Below are positions 12,525 to 25,552 of a stretch of DNA of 64,000 nt, in pieces. The stretch's first letter is position 1. Every line of letters begins with the position of its first letter. The notes below the pieces were generated by a model. The model made no database searches and had not been told where the DNA came from. It saw nothing but the letters and a program-made list of their open reading frames with translations. A program made the translations under genes and the position numbers. This stretch comes from Nephromyces sp. MM_2019 (taxonomy: Eukaryota > Apicomplexa > Aconoidasida > Nephromycida), in the NCBI GenBank assembly GCA_015657535.1, contig JADHZB010001308.1:41935-105934 (forward strand). The letters run 5' to 3'.

Positions 12525-15500
12525 TCATAGCACACAAATTTTCGGCCAGTTTTCACAGTCAGACGAGTTTTCGCCCTCCTCAGGTTTTAAATAAACTTTT
12601 AACCGCAATCATAAAAGCCTCGGGCTGCCACCACCTTTCATAACACCCAAATGTCTATTCATCTGCCCATTTTGAGGCTAGTGTGCGGGGCGCATGCGGA
12701 AAACACTACGCATTGACTCCGCGGTTTACGTATCTTTGCGTAAACTTCCAAGATTGCTCAACAGTTTTTTCTGTTTCTAGCTTCTGTGATAACATTTGGG
12801 TTAAATTAGCAAATTCTTCCACGGATCTTGTAGAATCTAACTCTTTTGCAATACTTTTTCTGAAATAAGATTCTTAAGCCACGCAACGGGCTAAGCACCG
12901 AGTGTGAAACTCATAATCCTTGAGCTGCCACTTTTGAAGCGAAGTTTGCTTCCAGCAGAGAAATCGTAAGAGCTACTTTGCGCAGTTTGCGGAGTGGGTT
13001 TGAAAGGCGATCCCTCTAATCGTACAATGAAGGTTATTGTACGAGGACTACTTAAAAACTTGCTGGCGTGGTTCCATTGCCTAGCATATACTATGCATGG
13101 TACCGTACTACGAGCCGCATAAATGCGTACAAATACTACTGCAATACGTTTCTAAGCATTGCAATAGACTCTCGTGCCTAGTTGGAAGTATTTCACAAGT
13201 GGAAGCTCTGTGTAAATGTGAAAGATAACGACCGGAGCCAAAATTTTCGACTACAAATTACCTCTATAGTATGCTTATGCCTCCTATTCTCATTCCGATA
13301 ATCTTTAATCGCCAAAAGCCTCCTGAAAATAAAGCAGCAACCAACAGGAAACCTCAATTTTCCGAAAGACAAATTTCGACAAAGCGGGCGAAAAAAATTG
13401 TAATGGAGAAAATTCTGCTAATCACACGCCTAATATACTCAAACTTGTTGGGCATAAGCACACCTATAAAGAGGGAAGCTGTGAATAATATACCAGCTGA
13501 GGAAACGTAGGTTCCTACGTACTGCAAAATTAAACGACGCTCAGATGCTCCCAAGAAAAAAGTGTGGGAAATAGGCTACATATATCAGGTTACATCTGAA
13601 TGGTACATCTTAAAACATAATATATGAATGCAGATGGCGTATAATCATATACGAACGACTTCTGGTGAGCAAGGAAGCCTGAAGAAGCCAGAGGGTAAAA
13701 GTATTCATCTCTGCAGCTTACACTGCTTTATGCAACCAATTGTAAATTCAAAATAGCGCGAACTCTTGCTAGATAAATTTTAACCCTATGGAGAGATTTC
13801 TTCTAGAATCCATGCCAAAAAAGCCCAGGGTTAACGCTAAAATAGTCCGGTTATCCTCTGTAAAGTTGCTTTAGAGCAGGGGGGAAAATTCTAAGTCTTA
13901 CCAGCAAGAATGGTTAAAATCAATATATGAAAGAGTGCTAAAGACAGAAAATCAATAACTTGGGACCAAAAAAATTTTTTTGGAGAATATTTTTCCACTT
14001 TACTTGATGAGACCCGCATTTCCTCCTTTTTTATCACTACGCCTTCAAAAACAAAGTGAAGACTTAAATTTCTATCGCTATGGGAGATATCTATTCATGG
14101 TGCAAAGAGCAAGCACATACAAGCTTTAAGCAGAACCCCTAACAAAATCCCACTAAATTCTTGCTTCAGTATGCTAAGAGGCATATTTACGCTTGCCTTG
14201 ACACGTCAGCTTTATATAAATAAGACGCACTCTGTACTCAATTTTAACTGCATATGAAAAAGTCTTCTACTATGAACATACTCAAACTAGTATTGAAGGT
14301 ATACGCAACGAGGAAAACAATAAGAAAACCAAAATTTTAGATATCGAAGGTAACAAAGGTTACCCCCTTTAGTGCGACACCCCAGAAGAGCAGAAAGAGT
14401 GGAAAACATCCGTCTGCATTTGCGATTAGAATCTACTTGTTATCCAAGTTTTAGAGGAGGTGAAAATCGAAGCTAATTGGAAAATATCTGTAGATTCACC
14501 GCTGGAGATTCGATAGTTGCTAATAGCGCTTTAAGCGCCGAAAATTTGAACTGATCAAAACGGTAATTATATGTAACATATTCTGCCCAGTTAACTAGGA
14601 ATAAAACGACATTAGCGCAAGCAAACTTTTTCGACTAGAGTAATATTATGTTAAAAGCGAGAAACCACGGCTTATATTGTAAAAAATAAACCATCTAACG
14701 GCATGAGCTAAAATCACCAAACAGTGAAAAGATAAGAAATAAAAAGTACCAGGGCAAAGAAAAAAGTATATAGTCAAAACATCAAACACAGCTTCAGTAT
14801 AACCTAAAGCAAGAGCATAAAAAGCTACAGGTCAATTAATCCGGTATCTTAGAATAACGTATGAATCAAGAAGAAAAAAAACCTATACCAACTTCTAGAA
14901 GCCAAAGTAGGAGCATTCAAAAATTGTCAAAAGGGAAACAAAGAGCACCGAACAGGGCTTATCCCTCCATCCTTAGCGTGTGCAGAAGGTTAAGCCAACA
15001 TCAACAGGCCAGCTTAAAAGGCGACTTATTATATTTTCAACCCTTCAATGGTGGAAAACAGCAGAGCATCAACTGCTAATGAGCATGGCCAGGCTTAGTC
15101 ATACTATCTAGGACTCAAGCAAATTTTACAAACGGAATTCATCGCATAATTTGCTACCAAAAAATAACAGCGCTTTGCTAACCATACAAGTTAATCTCAT
15201 CGAGAAGAATCAAGTAGTAAAATATCAAATTCAGGGGAGCTCACGTGAATTCAAGTTCAGCCATTCCAAAATTTTCATCATAGAAATCGATGCTGTTAAC
15301 TCTGGCATTACTGGAGAGCTTCAAAGTCATCCAACGTCTCATAAACGAGGTCGCGTACACATCGCCCTGCAGCTAGAGGTGGAATCAAAAAGTAAAAGGA
15401 GGTAAGAAAATAGTATAATACTCCAGAAATATACAGAAATGCAAAAACTGGAGCAGGAAAACCCACATGGTAGCTTTAAAATTCTTCTGAAGAACGCTTA

Positions 15501-16449
15501 ACATCAAATTTGCGAAATTTAGCTTCACAAAATAAGTCGACTCTGTTAAATTGGAGAGCATCCAATGACCAAATGCTGCAGAGTTAAAAAAACTGTTCCT
15601 ACAGCCGCCACAAGTTGCTCATGGTCAGGAGACAGCACGACAAACTAAATCGCTACATTAGCAGCAACAACTCATAAACAGTTTCAAACACTTACAGAGG
15701 TATGCGCCTATTATAAGCCACAGTAGTACCCACTCGCTCTTTCTCATAAACGAAACAATTCCAGTTTGATGAAAATCGCAGCCTCTGTATTCATCAAGAA
15801 TTGTCTTCAGCCAAATAAAAACCGAATAATTTGAAATAAAAATATCGACGTAGTCTATTCCAGCTAATAAAAACCTACAATTTACGAGAATATAAACCAA
15901 AAAATAGCATCGCGCGCTCACGCGCGAATTCCTCGAAAGATAGTAGCAACTGGAAAAAAAATTTCGTTATGCTATTAATGTTTATTCCGGTATATTTAAT
16001 AAGTGTTTGCTCTGTGGTATGCCAACCACCAGCTAATTTTACAGCATGTTTCTCTATTATTAATACAGTTAGCAAGAGCAAAGCCTGCGTTCGCGGCTAT
16101 TTATTACGAAAGATACGCAGTATTACAAAAATAACTATATACTTTTATACTACATTTTAATGCTATTCCTAAACATTAACCAAAGTACTGAGCCTTGAGA
16201 TTTCTTCAAAACACTTTTTAGTCTTTTTAGTTCTTTCAAACAATATATTGCCAGGTTTCTCGGCCAAAAATTTTCACAACTTACATGACCTATAGCGAAA
16301 GTAGATCGGCATTTGATCCATCCTACCAAAAATAAATCTTTGGCAGTTAAAAAGAGCTCCCGTTGATATAGTGACCCGCCTCCTGTATTAACATGGGCCC
16401 AAAAGCATGTATATTTTAACTTTTTAAAAATATTAAACAAGGGAGCCAT
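12525..16449 (-). CDS. Unidentified multi-pass membrane protein with charged helical tail
   Basis: I do not recognise the family. Minus-strand exons, 5' to 3': 16285-16449 (start MAPLFNIFKK), an unresolved segment, 15696-15949, 15463-15575, 15245-15372, an unresolved segment (14.1-14.45 kb, hydrophobic fragments such as GCFPLFLLFWGVALKG), 14004-14090, 13785-13857, 13653-13710, 13464-13521, 12899-13015, 12730-12859, 12525-12578 (stop). Phases match at most neighbouring junctions, notably 15696-15949 / 15463-15575 / 15245-15372 and 14090 down to 12899. The 12899/12859 junction does not match, so an exon or splice variant is missing there. Hydrophobic segments include 'SEWVLLWLIIGAYL', 'TILALTLGFFGM' and 'SSAGILFTASLFIG'. 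The C-terminus is polar: a Ser-rich stretch (GSPFKPTPQTAQSSSYDF), then a predicted helix 'LTQMLSQKLETEKTVEQSW'. Several small genes rather than one remains possible. Confidence 0.65.
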
Positions 16450-17877
16450 TGGGAGGGGGGAACAGCATGACAGTTCAAAACTCTTTAAGAAATGACATTG
16501 CGGGAAAATCGGTGGGTACAAGTTGCAGATGAATTTGTGACTCTTCAATTCCTTGAAAAAATAGAAACGCGCTGGAGTGGTACAGCATCTAATTTTATTA
16601 CGCTTGATGAGCTAAACGTCTAAATTCTTAAGGAATACTTCGCGTCTACAACCGGTATAGACGCCAATAAAGCTTCAAAAACATAAATTACAAAGCATAA
16701 GCAAGCAACTATGTGCGTTAAAATAAACGACAGGTGCAGAAAATTTTATGATTTCAGCAAAAAAATTAATTACCATTATACATGAAGTGAAGAAGTCACC
16801 ACAGAATAGAATGTACTTCGGGTAGATTGATCTTATTCACTGAATTAATGCTCAAGAGAATAGGCTAAGCAAAAAATGTATATAAAATGTTTGGAAAAAT
16901 TAAAACCATTACACTAACGGAAAGTTGACCAAAGGAAATGCAGTATCAGATAGCTCAGCAAAATACTATCGAAATTACAAGTACGTCTTATTGCCGGTAC
17001 CCAACCAATGAATGATCAAATCACTATTAAAAGCTGCAATTTGTACAAAAATTGAGTTATCATAAGTATAACTCTCATGAGCGTCAACTAGTTTCGCGTT
17101 AAATGCAACTCTGAAATTTAATTATGAACAAAAAAGTGCAGCCGACAAAATCAAACTATGCCTTAATCTTTTCGTGTTTAAAATACAATTTAAGAACCCT
17201 GAAATATACGCAATTACAAAACTTAAAGCGTACTCATCTCTCTACCAGTAAAGGTTCCAGTCAAATTAAATCGAAATTTTCCCAGCAAGTTATGCCAATT
17301 TTTTTCATCATATAAGTCAGGTCTAGAGACAATACGGCTAATCACAGGCTGCGCTTTCACCCGGTTGGCTCCACCTAAAGGCTGATGACACCACACAGCA
17401 CAGAAAGCCCAGCGCTCAACAAATAAATCACCAAAACGGGTAAATTGTGAAATGGGTCACAATCGAAGGCTAAGGATAAGTTTTTGGGATATCCAATTAT
17501 GGTACATCGCATACATTAAGAGTACCTACGCAAAAAAAAGTTAAAAGGCAGCCCGTATCGCAAAAACCTTAACCATTGTATGAATTGAAATCATATCTTG
17601 ATTTTTGGTACAGAAAATCTCCATCGTTCCATAATGGCTTTACCAAAGACACCTTTTTGAACCCTGAAATCTTCTGAATGCGTAGCACTGCATTAATACC
17701 CTATCTTATCATCAGTATAAGCTCATCGACATCGAATTCCAAAAAAAACATAACAATTACCTCTACGTATATTCATAGAAAATACACTGAAGCCCCATTG
17801 TGGGAGGTTCTAAGCTCAGCATCTTGCCCAAAAAGCAAGCGCCTATAAAGTCCTACTCAACACACCAGTAACCACCA
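16450..17877. other. Intergenic region between two minus-strand genes
   Basis: Includes the presumed 5' flank of the membrane-protein gene. No coding exon with consistent splice sites was found; the 17124-17315 open frame has no motif. Confidence 0.45.
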
Positions 17878-18613
17878 CTAAGTGCGATAAAAATTCGTTT
17901 CAACCGGCCGCTCCAAGCCAAATTCGTCGTAAATTGAAATAGTTTCACTATAGCTAGCATTTAATTTCCTTGAAAGCCTATAAAATTTACTATACCGGTT
18001 AATTTTTACATCTATCGGATTAAGGCGCACAAAATGCGGGTATTTTACAGCCAAATGGGGGATGGAATGCTGATAAAATTGCTCAAAAACAGCCATATTC
18101 GAAAAAAGATGCACGGATTGCATACTTCAATCTACGCCTACCGTGCCGCTGCCTTGCGATACGGAGAATATTACAATACATCGGAAGCTAAATCCAAAAG
18201 AAAAACAAGCTGCAAATGAGCATGGCCACTCAAATTCACCACATTAGCAGCTTTGCCATAAGCACTATTAGATGTGGGAACCCATGAAAGTGAGGTCCGT
18301 CAACATCCCTTGAATAACTCGTATTTAGTCCCAGTTAATTACGAAGCCTTCAAATTGAGCTATACATGCAAAGACTTTATACCTTAGGCCTATATATAAT
18401 ATCATATAGAGAAGACTTGTTGTATGTCTGTGGGATTCCTTTCTTTAATACTGGTATATCCGGGGGGAAAGCAATAAGGTTCCCTCCTCCGGCTCCTCCA
18501 GCGTATCCTGCAGGGCGAAGTAATGGGTTCCTCCTCGGTACTATTGTCAGTTCATTATATCGTCGAACCTTCGCCGAACGAGGGGTAGGAATTCCTCTCG
18601 GATTGGGGGCCAT
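17878..18613 (-). CDS. Unidentified basic Pro/Gly-containing protein, about 140 aa
   Basis: Two exons, 18383-18613 and 17878-18069, joined in phase 0 by a GT-AG intron, stop at 17878-17880. Exon 1 starts MAPNPRGIPTPRSAKVRRYN and has a Gly-rich turn 'GYAGGAGGG' followed by 'AFPPDIPVLKKGIPQTYNKS'. Exon 2 has 'KYPHFVRLNPIDVKINRYSK' and ends ERPVETNFYRT. There is no obvious transmembrane segment; many Arg, Lys and Tyr. The exon is more GC-rich than its surroundings. A pyrimidine-rich TTTTTTTAG directly precedes the ATG, so it may be an internal exon with 5' exons further right, or the gene may have a 5'-UTR intron. The opposite strand of exon 1 is also open but has no splice context. Confidence 0.55.
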
Positions 18614-21600
18614 CTAAAAAAACAAGACTATAATGAAAAAGCTAAACCAAGAAAGGCCAATATTGGAAAACCGCAAATTATCGCACTCGCCTCAAAATCG
18701 CGTTACGATAATTGATTTTTCGTGATACTGCTCCACGTATCTTTAGATACCCTCGTTTTTTCTGAAAACTTTTTTTTATTTTCACCTACTAGCATTGACA
18801 ACGAAGTAACTGAAAAAGATTGCATTGTCTTCGCCGAAGATAGCACAGTTCCCAAGCAATGTGAATGAGATATCTAAGGAGCATTTCAAGGAGTCGTGGA
18901 ATCCGAAATGTGCATATATGTATTCATGTAGTAGAGCCAAACCCGCCATCATCTACTTTTGTCCTCAAAATGGCTTCTTGAAGAATAGAGTAGCAGACAC
19001 TGCAATTTAATCTATTACATGCTTCACGCTTGGGCTCCCGCATTCTCGATCAACTCAAAGAAACACCAGTCCCCTATACTGAAGGTGAAGATATTTCCTA
19101 AGTAGCATACTTTGTTGGCGGTATTATTTCTGTAGATGTGCGTGTGCTGGAAAAAGATGGCAAGCTTGTGAGACTCATCGGTCTAAGATGGAAAATTTAC
19201 ACTAAATTGATGCTAATAGCGAACGATGTTTATTCGCCCTACCCTAACCCGGTAAGGTGGCACGAAAGCCTAAGCGGATGGAAACTATTCAGAATATGTT
19301 TGGGCCCTGCGTTATGCACAATCGGATACTAGTTCGTAATGCGATTTTTCTTTCCTCAGTGATCGCGCTGGTTAGAAGCACAATTGTTTGCAGCGAATAA
19401 TTATGCTTGCGGCGAGTTTCTATCATGTTTGACTATACCAACCAAGATCCCCCCTACGCAACCGAATGCACTATGCGATATCATGGAGATAATTGCTCTG
19501 CCCATAACAAAATTACCGGTGGACGTTTAACAACCTATTGGCCGCACTTTTATGAGTAACAGAGCTTCTAGATCCAACGAGCACCTTAACTTCGATGGCT
19601 GACGACTTGCCAAAGGCTAAGTAATGAGTTTTCGTTGTGGAACCAATGGCAAGCATTAATTTATTAACTGAAATGATGCATTATTTTCTTTTGGTAAAAA
19701 AAGTTGCTAAACGACTCGTATGATATTGTATCACAGAAAAGCTATAATCCATCGAATTTCTGCATATTGCATGTAGTAAACACGAATAAGTTTATATCCA
19801 GAGGTTTTGTCAAGCGTGGTATCGTGCGTAGAACATAAACTACTATGAAGCAATTCAAATAGAAAAAATTCGTGCATTCAGTATAAAGGATAACGTGCTA
19901 TATATAATTTTAATTAAAAATTATGTATGAATAGCTGAACTTCAGGAAAGCGATATTTCTCCTCTATGTACTCATATGTTTTTAAGCTAGTTTCAAATTT
20001 GTTGGCGGCCGCATTTTAAGCGTTATGACTGCTTACTTTTGCAGTTATACCGATTGTAATACTTGAGAATTTCGGCACATTTTCTTTGCATTAAAGTTCA
20101 GCGTGGCTATAATTATCGATGTGCCATAGCAATAATCATAATAGCTTCAATATAGGGTCTGTTATGTGTCTCAATAGAACGAAATATACGATGGTGTTTA
20201 AGTAGCAAGCGATTACGTCAGAAAAATAAAATATCGGACGAAGATATTTTCACTAAGGAAAACTTAATTATCATGTACACGGCCTCCAATTGGTTGCTTC
20301 TAAAGCGCTGGTTTATCTAACTCCTATAAAGCCGAAAGGTGTTTATGTTGCTTAAAGAGAAACTCTTTCCTTCATTGTGTATTAAGACTGTGAGCCGCTT
20401 ATCTCCAAAATTTAAAGGCATTGTGAGCTTGTCTATCTTAAAATTTTGTACTAATGACATATACCATGTGCACCAATACAGTTTGCTCATTATGCTCTAA
20501 CCTAGAAAGTAAAAAAAGATCACACGTTGAATCTGTTGAAAGGCTTTATCTTTGATTTTGGTAAAATCTTCGGTTTGAAATAGCATCAAGCTCATAAAGG
20601 CGATAACAAGAAGTAAATTTCTTTTAGAAAATTACCTATATTACTGCGTAATTACATTTGGAAAAAAAAATTTAAGCCTCTAAATTGACGCCTTTTCTAT
20701 ATACAGGTACGGAATCAAATCGCATTATTTTATGCTCTCATTTCATTCTTTGCACAAGCTTTCAAGGATTAGGATATTTTCCAGTAATACAATGCTAGTG
20801 GGACATATAGTTAGATATTATGGATATTCTGTTTTTTTATTAGTTAACAGTTACAATTTTATAATTCAAGTGTTTACAGGTAGCACAGGGTACAAACTGG
20901 AATATTCGAAGTGTTTGCTCATATAAATTAAATCAAATAAAATAAGCAAAATCCTTTTTTCTGCGTGTATAGTTTGCAGAATCATTCTAGTGAATGACTG
21001 GGCAGGTTGCGCTCTGAATAACGTGGATCATACTCCACAATTGTTTACACCCACTTTAGTTGCTGAATTTTCATGGGGTATAAGCAGCCTCTAAAATGAA
21101 CACGGTTGCATAGAATCATAAAGACAACGGGCAAACTGTCGACAGTTTTAACTTATTTGAAATGGAACAATTAGCAGCCGCTGGCATGCTAGGCTTAGTT
21201 TTGAGTTGATCATAGACTAAATTATACCCGATGTGTCCCACTAGTGGAATAACAGGTAATTAGTACATGAAAATGACTATGACGAGCTGCTAAATTCCAT
21301 TTAACAAAATTATGTTATATGATATCCAGTTTACTCCTGCGTCATTGCGTTTAACGTCATATTTTGTAGAGTTAACAGCTTTTGATGAATGGCTCAGGAC
21401 AGACTTTTTGTTTGAGAACAAAAAAATGAGCTGACCCACAGTAAAAAAAGTTGGACTAATAAGCCACATAAAATTGAGAGCTTCCGCAAGTGTATCTTAT
21501 AATGCCATAGTTCTTATCTTCTTAGAGGGTAAAATAATGTGGTATGAGATACATCTCGTCACACTGCTCGTCTTTTCCTATATTTTCGCAGTTGAAGCAG

Positions 21601-22999
21601 CTTAGCGAAGATAGCGAATGCATCGCATAGAAGTAGCTACCGTCAAACTGCAAGCTGGTCGGAAGCATCGCTAATAGCGGTATAAGGCTGTACGCGTAGT
21701 GAGCGCTTCCCCATAAACTTATCCAGCATCAGATACATATATTCTCTTTCACTTTTCCCAAGGTATTCAAGCATTCATTCAACTAACTTAGGGCACAATA
21801 TACTAGCTTTCCTACGAAGCAATAAGATAGTAGGTGCTAGGTTCTCGGAAATTCTCAGGCGAATGCATTTGCGTAGATATATAATGCAAAGCTTAAAAAT
21901 GGTACCAAGAAGAAAAAATTCAATAGATGCCCCTATCAAATGCATTAATACTTTGAGCTACTTCCACGAAATATATTGGCGGGGAATAGAAGAATTCCCA
22001 AAGAATATTAATCAATGAGCAACAGCCTGTCCAACCATTAACTCATAAAAAAATACGAACCGCTTCTTTGGGAAGCCACTAAGGCTTACAATAGCTATAC
22101 AGGCCCAAATAGGAAACAAAAGAAAGAAAAAGCATTTCTAGTTGCACTGGAAATCCGTCTCCACCTGAGAATATCCAAAACTTTAGCTTTTCTTCCAAAA
22201 ATATTTTAGGGAGGCTATAAATATAAACTATAAAGCGTTAAATATCTAAAAGTTTTTCCTGAGCTACAATGACAAGAAAATGGTTGCTTCAATATTCAAA
22301 GGTGCTCATAGGATCAAAAATTATCGAAATAAAAGCTTGGTATACGACTCTTAACTCAAAACTGCCCTACTGAGCCTTAAAACGTACGTTATATGCTATG
22401 GTGCTATAATAACGAAAGCGGCCTTACAGGGATAACGGCTTTACTGTGTGGCAAAATAGCAAGTAAATAAATGACGAATACAAAATAAGCTGAACTCTGT
22501 CAATTTTAGCAACAACAAAAAGTACTTTCTAGAGCAAATTAAGAAAAAATCGTGCATTACTTTAAGGATCCTCATCATACATCAACTTATATGCTATCAA
22601 CTGCAGCTAATGGGAAAAAGTTCATGCCGTCTAAGAAGTTCTTAAGTCAAGATGATAACAAATTGAAGTACAGAACTATCAAAAACCTTCGACCATTGTT
22701 TCCTGAAGAATCGATTGGCTTCTGCCTCCAAATCTGGAGGGCTAACCCGAACTGACATATGGTACGAGCTGTGCCCAGTGAGAATGGCTACATTTCGAGG
22801 TACAGGCGTCAAGAACTTCTGGCAAGAGCAACAAATTAGGTAGACAAGTGTCTTCCGCTTGACGTATCAATCATTTCATGGGATAGAAGCATCTTAAGCA
22901 CTTATACACCTCGTAAAGGAGCAAGCTTGCAGTCACTGCTTTACATTTTATGGTTGTATATCTTGAATCCTCTAGGTTTTTCTGAATTCATGTTCCGAG
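18614..22999. other. Long region without a confident gene
   Basis: Possible plus-strand coding fragments occur at 18825-19007 and 19135-19251 ('VRVLEKDGKLVRLIGLRWKI', followed by a good GTAAGG donor) and at 22552-22755, but they could not be chained. The stretch 19.7-22.5 kb looks like plain AT-rich intergenic or intronic DNA. Confidence 0.4.
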
Positions 23000-23000
23000 T

Positions 23001-23132
23001 TGCCACATGTGCAACGAACTGCTCAGCAGTGAACACGCGTACAAGGCGCCTCATGCCTTACCATGCGTTGGGTGCCGGTGCACAACTCGAACTCAGTTGT
23101 ACTCAATGAATTGCCGACGTACTCCAATGTAG
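23001..23132 (+). other. Cysteine-rich open segment, possible zinc-binding exon
   Basis: One frame reads CHMCNELLSSEHAY, then LPCVGCRCTTRTQ, giving CxxC and CxxCxC spacing reminiscent of a small zinc-binding fold. It follows an AG at 22998-22999 and ends in a stop at 23130. The region is relatively GC-rich and all three frames stay open for a while, so chance cannot be excluded. It could be an upstream exon of the MSP-like gene or a separate small gene. Confidence 0.28.
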
Positions 23133-23299
23133 CAAGGTTAACATGAGAATAAGACGCATATAGGAATCGGGGAACGTTGCTATCGAGCTGCCCTCAGCCG
23201 ACGGTACTCCGCGATGCTAGAGCTAGCATCGTACCACGCGATAGCTCAAGAGGTAACGGAGCCAAAGTTCTTGCGAGGCTGCCGGGCTGGGCTTTTCAG

Positions 23300-25552
23300 A
23301 TGAAATGCCGCCACCCCCCACAGATTACGCCGCCGGGGTATACGTTCATCGCTCCGAATACTCAATTAATGGTAACTGCAGAGAAGACTGCCACGGTGAC
23401 TCAAAAGAAGTCAGCCTCCTGCCACAAGTATATCTTGCAAATTGAAGCTGTCCACATTGGAAAGGTTGGTCTTCATGGGAAGGTTGTTCTTTTAAAGAAG
23501 GTCGCGGGTTCGTTGAAGATGGTGTGGATGCTTTCTTAGTTGCTGTATTATTGTATCAGTAGCACACTCGTTGCTGAACTTGTTCATCTCATTTTATACT
23601 GTTTATTGAGCTATATCCAGTGTGTTTTTGTATGTTGTGTCTTTATGATGCTCCATGAGCCTGTTAGATGCATCGTTTAAGCGCTCGGTAGGAAAAATGA
23701 TGTTGCGACTGGTATTATGTCGATGCCGCTTCTTACACATCACGTAATATCATTCTGTCTGATATTTTTAGGTGGTATAATATGTTAGCTGTTCTTAATG
23801 CCTTTATGTATTATGGTTGAGTGCTTAAGCTTGGTAGCTATTATTTGGTGTGATTTCAATGCACATCAACTTAAACTAGATATCATTAGCGGTGTTCTGT
23901 CGTTCACCCATTTTGACCTCTGGGAGTCAGTGAGAGTTAAGGGGGGGACGAAGCTGCGGCTATGTGATATTCTAATGCACGTTACTCAGTCCTTCAAGCT
24001 TTCCTTGCTAAGAGTTTGGTGATAACTGTTATACTTTTTTTTCGATTTTTACATTTGCATAAGTTTGTACCAACAGAGTTGCCACTAACTCTGCTGATGT
24101 CAAGCGTGCGTAATCACTTACTTGGTAGCTTTGTGTTGAATGGCCGTTCTGTAAGGACGTGATGGTAGGCTGAGTGCTCTGTTAGCCAGTAATTAAGTCC
24201 GTTGTTTTTTCCTACTTTTTTTTATTTCTCCTGGTGTGAGAATTCTGATGCTGAACTCCTCGATGCTTGATTTTTTGGCCCTCAGCTACGTTTATGAACT
24301 GTTCCTGTGACCTTTTCACAGCATCTACAGAGTACCATCGTTATTGGTTGAATATGTCACGAACTTTTTCTCAGAAATGAATGCGAATGTACGAGTTGCT
24401 TAGCCAGCATGCCGATGTTCTGCATGAACTCCTTTCTGATAGACGATGCCTCCTGTTTTCATTGTTACCGTGTCTAGAAAGTTGAATATTTTTGTGTTTG
24501 CATGAGAAGCCTTGTTATGTGGTGTTACTACTTTGGGCAGTGGTATCATCGGGTATCGTTTTTGGCGCTGTTGTGGTGCGTTACTGGATGGCCCTCCACC
24601 CTTTAATGCCGTAATATAATTATTAAATTGGGAATTGCTTTGTTAAATAAATTCAGGCAATGTATGCTTTTTAGGATATAGTGTGGGCTTTTATCGAAAT
24701 ATTTCTGCAGTAAAATTGGATGCAAATTTATTTCACTGGTTCTATGCGTGCACTTTAGTATTTACTGTTCAAACATGCGATAGTGACATTTTGAAGCCAT
24801 TTTGTTTGTTGTCTAATTGTGAGCTTATTCTGGGTTACCATTATCATCTTTATGCACAATAGCTAACTAATTCCGTAATTATGGCTTTTGTGGAATATTT
24901 CTCCGGTTTATCTTTTATGTTTTTATAAAGTATTTTGATTCGAATTCTTGCGAATATTTTGTTTCTAATGTATTGCAATACTGATTCCAGCGGTACGATG
25001 GACTAAGTTGCTTTTACCTGCTCTTATTTGTCTTGTCTGTAGGATTCAATATTCTATCTGACGTTTGCAAGAGCGTTAACTTTAATCGTTAGGAACCTTG
25101 TATCTTGTGCTAAATACTGCATTCTCTTTCACCTACAAAAAGATGGATGAGGTACAGGCAATTGCAGTTTCACAGAAGGAAACTCTGCGGTTCCGCAAAT
25201 GCTCCGCTACTTCTAGAGTTATTCCAGCCAAACAGCACGGAGCTGTTCAATTTAACATTTGCAAGGTAAAATTATTGGCTGCTCTATTTGACTGTTTCCA
25301 TATTATGCTTATCTTTGCAATTTATCTAATTTTTCAAGTCCCTTCTTGTGTATGACACTATTTTTTTCTTGAGCATATGAAATATTTTGAGGCGTGTTAT
25401 GTCGCTGTTTGTAGGTGAACAGTGAAGGGGTGATTATCCCAGGAGAACACGACGTTGTTGCTCTGTCCGCCCCCGTGCGAATGAGAGGAGAGTCCGACGC
25501 TGCTTTGAACCACATATTTTATGAAAAAAAAATACTCACTACCAAAATGTAG
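23300..25552 (+). CDS. MSP/VAP-like domain protein (5' end unresolved)
   Basis: Likely contains a major-sperm-protein (VAP) type Ig-like domain; VAP proteins bind FFAT motifs at ER contact sites, but no tail-anchor is visible here, so that role is not established. Exons: at or before 23300 to 23464, 25143-25265, 25415-25552 (stop), all joined in phase 0. Exon 1 reads 'MKCRHPPQITPPGYTFIAPN', then 'TQLMVTAEKTATV' and 'CHKYILQIEAV', lining up with the second half of VAP MSP domains (..FKVKTT..Y.VRPN.G.I.P....V.V......KDKFL.Q). If the frame continues upstream it adds GWAFQ, fitting the preceding strand. The later exons may form a second domain of the same fold ('GAVQFNIC', 'EGVIIPGEHDVVALSAPV'), ending TTKM. 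Start and upstream exons are not identified. Family assignment rests on motif resemblance only. Confidence 0.5.

Noticed and set aside
12338..12556. 72-codon minus-strand frame as an exon of the membrane-protein gene
   Set aside because: The phase carried from exon 12730-12859 enters a different frame at 12578 and ends at the 12525 stop.
15151..15405. 84-codon plus-strand frame
   Set aside because: Antisense to a better-supported minus-strand exon (15245-15372) with good splice sites and matching phase.
15870..15921. A 22-nt intron in the membrane-protein gene
   Set aside because: The same region reads through in one frame as a continuous exon (15696-15949) with a much better acceptor, so an ultra-short intron is unnecessary.
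18366..18617. Plus-strand frame with Pro-rich sequence
   Set aside because: Shadow of the minus-strand exon 18383-18613, which has splice context and a start codon.
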